64,000 nucleotides of DNA. Origin: Pratylenchus scribneri. Taxonomy: Eukaryota > Nematoda > Chromadorea > Rhabditida > Pratylenchidae. Where the stretch lies: positions 1,922,001 through 1,986,000 of the forward strand of contig JAQSEB010000064.1 of the NCBI GenBank assembly GCA_030063045.1. The letters are read 5' to 3'. Each line of letters begins with the position of its first letter. Position 1 is the stretch's first letter. A program made the position numbers and the translations under genes. Shown piece by piece: positions 57,481 to 64,000 of this stretch. The notes beneath the pieces were generated by a model. It was not told where the DNA came from. It did not search any database and saw only the letters and a list, made by a program, of their open reading frames with translations.

Positions 57481-57605
57481 TAGACATGTTGAAAAGAAAA
57501 AATAGACATATTTGAAAAATAAAATATTAATGAAAGATAGACAATATTGAAAAGAAAAAATAGACATATTTGAAAAATAAAATATTAAATAAAAGATAGA
57601 CAATA
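57481..57605. repeat. 60-bp tandem duplication
   Basis: Two near-identical units, each with TTGAAAAGAAAAAATAGACA, TATTTGAAAAATAAAATATT and AAAGATAGACAATATT. Decayed traces extend upstream to about 57440. Confidence 0.75.
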
Positions 57606-57848
57606 TTAATTAAAAAATAGAATAATTGAAATGTTTTGGACATCCAGCATCTATCCATTCCTTCCTTCCTCCCTCATTCTCCATCATCTGGAACTCAAAC
57701 TGGCAAATGCTTGTTTCCTTTGTTGAATTTCATACGGAAGAAATTAAAGATAAATTCGCCTAAAATATGTTTGGCAATTTTATCACCGGCATTTCCTTCG
57801 ATTAAGCTTGAAAAATATTTATGAAATGAATTTAAATTTTTTTTAAAA

Positions 57849-60067
57849 TTACTTCAAAGCCAAAATCCCGTCCGTGCCCAGAGTGTGCAAAATTTCATCT
57901 AATAAAAGTTAATAATTATAATAATTTTATCAATTACCCTCATCACCTTCATTTTCGGCATACATTTCAATGAAAGTTTCTCTCATTTCTTCGCATTCCA
58001 TAAGATCATCCCATTCCTCTTCGAACCTACAAAAAATGGGAGAATAAATGAGAAAAAAATGAAAATATATCTACTTTTCTTGATCCTCTCCAAACATAGC
58101 ATCTTCTGTTAGCCCAAATTGTTCCGAAAATTGCGGATCCGGATATATTTGAACGGCAATTAATTTGATCATTTTTCGCACAAAGTAGGTTGGGGGCATG
58201 AACACAATCCAAGACCACCAAATCAAATTGAGAATGGTCAAAACGGACATGAAGGCGAACAAATAGTAGAGCAGCAGGAAGATTTTCTCATTCAACTAAT
58301 AATCATCAAGAAATTATGAATTTAGATTCAAATATTCAGGACGAACAAAATTGGCAGTCAAGATGCATTGGACCGTGAAATCCAAGTCCACATTTTGCCC
58401 CGGCATTCGAATACGAAAATCACAAAGGCTGATGCGCGGGAAGAGGCCACTTTGCTCCCAGGCTGTCCCATATTTGATGAATGCTTCCAACATTTGTAAG
58501 CCCCATTTCGGTGTTTCAGCGGCGCCCAAAAAATAGGTGATGAAAAGGAGCTGAAATAAAGAAAATTCAGAAGATTTTAGGATATCTCTTTAAATGGATT
58601 TTTAAATTTTGAGAATGGGATTACAGTATTTTTAAAAATGTTTTGAGCAATTTAAAGAATTTCCCTCTCCGCTTACTTGGCCAATGTTTGTCGCCAAATA
58701 CAAGACTTTGGTCACCAAATAGCAAAAGCAAAGCACATATCGACCAATTTCGTTGCTCAACGATCTGAACAAAATTACTTTTTATATTCTTATGATTTTC
58801 ACAAAAAATTCACACTGACTTGTAAATTTGGTAAATTGTCCATTCATTTTTTTGGTCGTATTCTCCACGGCCCGACAGCATGGTGAACAAATGGCGTCCA
58901 ATTCCTTCCGCAACATCTACCTCAAAATCCTGATCAAAATTACCAACAGCATCGTGTGCCTGACGTATTATTTTGTGAAATCTTTCCCTTGAAATTTCGG
59001 TTCAAAAAAGCAATTATTTTTGGTCCAACCCGAGATGGAATTGCACAATTTCCAAAAATGGTCAGGCATTTGGCATACAAGTGCCATGAAGAAGAGCATG
59101 AAGGGCACCCACTGAAAATAAAGAGGAAACGGTAATCGGGATAGATTTGCCCTAAAGAGAATTCATGAAAAATTGTTGCATTTTAAATATTTTATAAAGT
59201 ATTTCTCTACTTTTTCCTGTCCAAATAGAAGGAAATACGAAAGATTAGTGAGGAAAAAGGTAAAATTTTTAAAAAAGGATGGTTTCCAAAAATAAGTTGA
59301 ACATTTTTAAAAAAATTCATTCAAAAAGTCAATTTGTTCAATCTTGAGTAAATTCAATATAATATTCTTCAAAATTAATTCTGACCTGGTAGTAATTGAT
59401 TTGATCGTTCACATTGTTCCGCCGGCCGCGCAATGGAATTGTTTCGTTCATCAGCACATAATAGGTGGACTCGGCAAAACTGAAAAATCATTCGGAAGAA
59501 TTATATTCAATTTTGCATTTCGGTTGCTAATTAAATTATTATGAGAAGGTATATTTCATGGATTTGAGACTCGCTAATTTTGCCCAATCATTTTTCATTA
59601 AAGCAAGGCAATTTTTAGGGTTCTCCAAAAACGGTTTTGTAAGGTGTTGGTTTTAAAATTCGGATTTCGATTTTTAAAAATGTCGATTTTTTGGTTTCGG
59701 TTTTAAAATGCATTTATTTTCTCAAACTGAAAATGGTTTGGATAACCTTATTAGTAATTTTGCCAAATTTCCCTCTCCAAACTTGAAAATTCCCTTTAAC
59801 CCACCAATAATCCTGGGCATATTGATCCCATTCCATATTCCATCGAGAATCGGTCCAACAATACAGGGGTTTCGACCATGGGGCAGGCCCATACTCCTGA
59901 GTTTAAAAAATGAATTACAAATATTTGCTGAGGTATGCCTTAGCGAAACACAGCATAGCCATCATGACAAGCACAAATGGCATTATTGCATTGTTTGCAC
60001 GGTCCACAAGGTCCTCTTCATGCCGGGGCCGCATCAGTTTCAAAACAATTTTTCGTAAGACGTACAT
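57849..60067 (-). CDS. innexin gap-junction protein
   Basis: Four-helix subunit of invertebrate gap junctions and hemichannels. The ATG at 60067 starts MYVLRKIVLKLMRPRHEEDL, then VDRANNAIMPFVLVMM for TM1 and CFAKAYLS. The first extracellular loop has PLYCWTDSRWNMEWDQYAQD and ESTYYVLMNETIPL, and across an intron NYYQ joins WVPFMLFFMALVCQMPDHF, the innexin YYQWV signature at TM2. Later exons give YVLCFCYLVTKVLYLATNIG, FITYFLGAAETPKWG, WEQSGLFPRISLCDFRIRMP and TVQCILTANF, then FLLLYYLFAFMSVLTILNL and WWSWIVFMPPTYFVRK. The C-tail is acidic (EEEWDDLMECEEM) and ends TDGILALK-TAA at 57849. About ten exons. All hallmarks are present; the particular innexin paralogue is not assigned. Confidence 0.88.
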
Positions 60068-63063
60068 TGAAGAGGAAAATTGGATTGAGGGATACTTTAC
60101 GTTGATTTAAGACTTTTTAGGACTGAAAATGAGAGGGAAATGGTTTTATTCTATTTTATGGTAAATTTAGACTTTTTGATGAAACTGAATAGAAAGGCTT
60201 AAAATGGTATAAAAAAAGGAGCAATAAAAGGTGTATCATAAAGGCAAATGGCATTTCTATTTCGGTGGAAATGGAAAAATGAAAATCATGAATACATTTT
60301 TGAACAAAATAGTAGCATAAATTTCATTTTATCTTGAGGCATTTTTCCCCTCCGATTTCGAACGATTTAAAGGAAATAAAAATAAATTCAGTGTTAAAAT
60401 TAAAATTTAGACTTATGAATTGAAAGTAAAAGTAAATGGTCATAAAATGGAGGAGAGAATAAAAAATTAAAGGCGAATTTATAAAAATTTATTGCATTTT
60501 TTAATTTACATAAAAGGAATACTTTTTGTGGAAATGGAATCATAAATTTTAATTTTTAATCAAAGTCAAGGGTGAATAGCTTAAAGGAAATGAGAAAAAT
60601 AAGTTAATATTTTGTTAGAATAAAATATATGATGACAAATATTTTGACCCCTCCCCCTTCGGGATAATTTACGGTAATTTAAGAATTTTGAATTGGAAAT
60701 GATAGTAAGAAATGACCTTAAAATGGAAAATTGATGGATGGAAGAGAAAAAAGAAACAAATTAAAGAAGCAAATTCAATGCCATTTTCTTTTCGACATAA
60801 AATTAATACTTTTTTTGGATCTTTCGAAATGAAATTCATAAATTTAATTTTGAACCAAAAGGTAATGTATTTTTAAGAGCTTACAAAATGTTTCTTAATT
60901 GAAAAGCAGAGTTTTGGCTGATTCAACTATTGTTGATTTTTTTGTAAGGAAATTTTCCCCGGGGGTGAATAGTTTAAAAGGGAAATGAGAAAATTTGGAT
61001 TTGATAAAATAAAAAATGAAATTTTTTGGGACCGAAATGAAGAGAAATGGCTTAAACCTTAAATGTAGGGATGGAAGGAAAAATAGATAATCAAAGAGAC
61101 AAATTCATTGGCATTTTCTTTTCAACACAAAAAGGAAAAGAAATGGAATTCATAAATTTAATTTTGAATAATGTGGAAGTTTGGATTTATTAAAATTAAA
61201 ATGAAATTGACGGTGAATATTTTGAGAATTGAGACTCTTCCCTCCCAGTCCCCTGAAGAAATGAATTCAAAAATGAACGACAGAAAATGAGATGTGAGAA
61301 TTCACATTTGAATGGCCCAGCAAAACTTTTTGAAGGGAAAATTAATTGGCAATGGAAAATGGATGTAAAGAGAATATAAAACTAGAGGGATAAGGGGTAA
61401 TTTGGCCGATTTGTGTGGTCAAAATTATGGCAGTGAAATGGAATGAATGGGAATGGAGGGCGGAAGTTACGATGATTTTGCTGGGTTTTTTGGCGAATGT
61501 GCTCTGAACAGTTTGAATTGGAATGAAAATGGGAAAGGGAAGGATGCAAAAAATTGAATGAAATGGTGGGAAAACTTTTGAAGGGAGGAAGTCGAGAAAA
61601 ATGGAATTATTTTAAAAATAAATGAGAAAAGCATACGAGGGATATGAGTTAAAAATGGTATCAAAAGTCGGTTTTACAAGGTATTGGTTTTAGAACCTGG
61701 TTTTCTGTTTGTGAAAAGATTTTGGTTTTCGGTTTCTGTTTTGATTTCTACTATTTTCGGTTTCAAAGAGCAAAAATCCCAATTTCGGTTTTAAATTTCA
61801 TCGATTTTCTGAAATCGAAACCGATTTTAAACAACATTAATTAAAATAGAATAAATATAATTAGAATTATAAAAGAGTACATGGCGAATGTTTTTATTCC
61901 CTCCGGCAGTATAGGGGAATCAGCAAAAAATGGGAAATGAAGTGATTCACATTTGAATGAATGGCTTAACAGTACAGCTAACAATTTTTCGTCCTCTCTC
62001 TCTCAAGGGGAAATTACAATAAAAAAAATGAAAATGAATAGATGTAAATAAGAGGCGCTGGGCCAATATGACGCTGTGTGACCATGATGATGTAAGCGAA
62101 TTGGGCGATAATTTTGTTGGGATTGAATGGCAGAAAATGATGAGCAATTTTTTTAATGAGAGCTGCAAAAATTCTTAAAAATGAGACGAAATGAATTGCT
62201 ATGTGGAAATGAATTTGAAGAATTTTAAAAAAGGAAAAATTTCAATTGAAATTAAACTTAGAATATAATGAATTCTTGCATCATTTATCTCTGACTTTTT
62301 GGTACGTACTTATCGGTTGACTGAATCCAGAAGCGCTCCAATTCTAATAAATCTATCTTGATGGATCAATTTATTCCTAGGGTCTTACTAATAAGAAGGG
62401 ATTCAGATAATGACAGAGCGACCTATTTTTGGGAAAAAATGAACTGACTTGGGGGTGTTTAAAACCTGGACCCAGATTACTGATATTAAAAACAACAAAA
62501 ATATTGTCAAATAGCGTTAGCACAAAAAATTTTATTCTAATTTGTCTTTAATCTAAATCAATAAATAAAATGGATGCAAATGCAAATACGCAGAACAAAT
62601 CAGGACATTCGAATTAACGGAAAATTAATCGAAAACCGTCATTTCTGCCAGCTCCAAATGGGAATGTTGATTACAGCAGCTGGGAGAATTATGGATGAAG
62701 AAATAGCATACTAATTTTTCAATCACTTTTTTTGATATTCTCATTCCACTTCATATTTTACCCATTTTCCAATCTGCTGCCATTTTGGCCACAATATTTC
62801 GTAGATAAAAACCCGTCACGATCGGTTTGCTCTTCACTTTCATTCATTTTTTAAATCATCATCACAATTCTCTATATTTAACATTATATTAATCGAAAGT
62901 GTCAGATTCAACATTCAAATGAATCATATTATTTTATTGGATTAAATAAACAGAAATGGTAGGAGAATAAAGGCTTAATTATTTATTATATTTAATATAA
63001 AATAATAAATTAAAATTAGAATATACTTCCCAAAAAATATTAATAAGTTGATAAATTGGGGAA
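60068..63063. other. long intergenic stretch
   Basis: Three kilobases between two minus-strand genes, without a supportable gene. It contains degenerate tandem repeats (60380-61260), a TTTTGGTTTCGGTTT-type simple repeat at 61670-61830 (also seen in the innexin intron at 59620-59720), and a long region with only short open stretches. It should include the innexin promoter and the 3' flank of the second receptor copy. Confidence 0.5.
60380..61260. repeat. degenerate tandem repeats of about 370-390 bp
   Basis: Blocks recur in order with about 380-base spacing: GGGTGAATAGCTTAAAGG at 60570 and GGGTGAATAGTTTAAAAGG at 60963; GCCATTTTCTTTTCGACA at 60780 and GGCATTTTCTTTTCAACA at 61110; and AAATTCATAAATTTAATTTT near 60832 and 61147. 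Copies are strongly diverged. Confidence 0.55.
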
Positions 63064-64000
63064 TTAATTCCAATATTTCTGCAAAAGTCGAAAATGCTCA
63101 TTCATTTGAGAATTTCTTCTAAGAATTAGTTCATTCCCAAAAATATTCATTGGCCCATTATTGGCTTGATTTATAATTTGATTCTCAATATTTCCAATTC
63201 GTGGACGCCGCAACCTTCTTCCAATTTCAAAAATTAATTTGTGGAGTTTTCGATTCAAAAATGGGTGCATTCTAAATAAAAAAAATAATTTTCGATTTAA
63301 TTTATAAATATAAAATTTACATAATAATGCTAATTTGAATGCAAATATTTGAAAGGGAATAAGTAGAGATCGGCGCGAGGCGAGATATCGCGAGAAATTT
63401 TACGATATCGCGCGAGAGATTTTTGCGAGATCTCGCATGCGAGATCTCGCTCGCACTTTTCTCAAAATTTAATCTCGCAAAAAAATCTCGCACCAACAAA
63501 ATTTTTCGCTGCGCGGCTTTTTTAAGCTTAAAATTTTATCCTTCTGGACCATTTTTGACTAAAATTTTCCTACTTGTTGATTTTTTGGTTTAATTTTTTA
63601 CTGCATATTATTCTTTGTTAAAATTTACGTTTATGATTCGAAAAATTTAAATATTTTTACAATGGCATGTAAAATTTATGATTAATGAAGATCGACAATC
63701 CGTAACCGTTAAGTAGAAAGATTGTCTATTCATTAAAAAATTGATTTCTTTTGTTGGAAATAAAGTTGAAAAAATTTTTTTTTAAATTATGATCTCGCTC
63801 TCGCATCTGAACATTTTTTTGCGAGATTTTGCGAAGTGCGAGAGATTTGCGAGATCTCGCTCGAGCATCCTTGCCGATCTCTAGAATAAAGCATGAAAAT
63901 GGCCGTCACAAAAAGTACATTAAATCCAGCATTCCAAACAACCACCCCATAATAGGCTTGAAGGGCATTAAAAATTGTCAAAAAAACATTGAAAAAATGG
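63064..64000 (-). pseudogene. second copy of Sre-type chemoreceptor, disrupted and partial
   Basis: Close duplicate of the gene at 39225-40529, in the same orientation about 24 kb away. The last exon (MHPFLNRKLHKLIF to LLQKYWN-TAA at 63064) and the preceding exon text (NALQAYYGVVVWNAGFNVLF) match almost residue for residue. Within that preceding exon, after FMLYS, a 520-base hAT-like element interrupts the frame, and the rest (SNICIQISIIM) resumes on its other side. The remaining 5' exons lie beyond the window. It is probably a pseudogene unless the element is removed by splicing. Confidence 0.78.
63364..63883. mobile_element. hAT-like element inside a receptor exon
   Basis: Terminal inverted repeat TAGAGATCGGC and GCCGATCTCTA (11 bases, perfect). 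Flanks GGAATAAG and GAATAAAG are near-identical 8-base segments, whereas the undisturbed copy at 39517 reads GGGAATAAAGCATG, which shows the insertion point directly. Subterminal zones are packed with GCGAGATCTCGC palindromes. No transposase. Confidence 0.8.

Larger units (their letters stand above)
55404..57848. other. long intergenic stretch
   Basis: Mostly AT-rich. It contains a T12-G12 run at 55950-55973, a locally less AT-rich segment at 56060-56290 (listed separately), a similar segment at 57095-57250 with open frames but no motifs, and a 60-base tandem duplication at 57481-57600. No confident gene. Confidence 0.45.

Noticed and set aside
59708..60058. 116-codon plus-strand frame
   Set aside because: It is antisense to innexin exon 1 and exon 2, whose minus-strand translation carries the conserved family motifs.
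61467..62168. Two minus-strand frames in the 3-kb spacer
   Set aside because: Low-complexity Phe/Ser-rich translations with no motif, in purine-rich sequence.

Overview
This window looks like nuclear DNA of a nematode. It is AT-rich, genes are split by short GT-AG introns ending in TTTCAG or TTTTAG, and the gene content is typical of nematodes: several fast-evolving 7TM chemoreceptors, an innexin, a divergent nuclear hormone receptor, a CYP33/CYP2-like P450 and small secreted proteins. The clade cannot be fixed from sequence alone. Gene models below were read by eye; each span runs from start to stop and includes introns.

Layout. 951-5230 (+): ER mannosyl-oligosaccharide glucosidase (GH63). 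5741-8572 (-): cytochrome P450. 11450-14397 (+): sialin/VGLUT-type MFS transporter with a hAT-like element at its 5' end. 14836-15614 (+): secreted EF-hand protein. 17244-18781 (+): coiled-coil protein with a C-terminal Smr-like domain. 20227-22084 (-): gustatory-receptor-like 7TM protein. 23440-25980 (+): nuclear hormone receptor. 26832-27691 (-): unknown protein without a visible first exon. 27803-28899 (+): uridine phosphorylase with an unresolved 5' end. 30036-33008 (-): large secreted protein broken by an in-frame TAG and a frame change. 34352-36684 (+): dihydrodiol dehydrogenase-like oxidoreductase. 37250-38705 (-): SLC7-type amino-acid transporter lacking its N-terminal third. 39225-40529 (-): Sre/Sra-superfamily chemoreceptor. 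41906-43343 (+): alpha/beta hydrolase. 45588-49503 (+): Str/Srj/Srd-type chemoreceptor. 49601-51232 (-): Sra/Sre-type chemoreceptor with an in-frame TAG. 54589-55403 (+): C-terminal catalytic half of cobalamin-independent methionine synthase. 57849-60067 (-): innexin. 63064-64000 (-): second copy of the 39225-40529 receptor, broken by a transposon and cut by the window edge.

The genes do not form an operon or a pathway; neighbours alternate in strand and function. The strongest theme is mobile DNA. At least four hAT-like insertions are present, three with recognisable 8-bp target duplications or close to it, along with two MITE families with terminal inverted repeats, two long foldback elements, two minisatellites and a dispersed CCTAA-rich repeat. 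Several genes are damaged or altered beside these elements. The most notable single genes are the methionine synthase MetE fragment, which is unusual in an animal but carries introns, and the alpha/beta hydrolase, which belongs to a family I associate mainly with fungi and bacteria.
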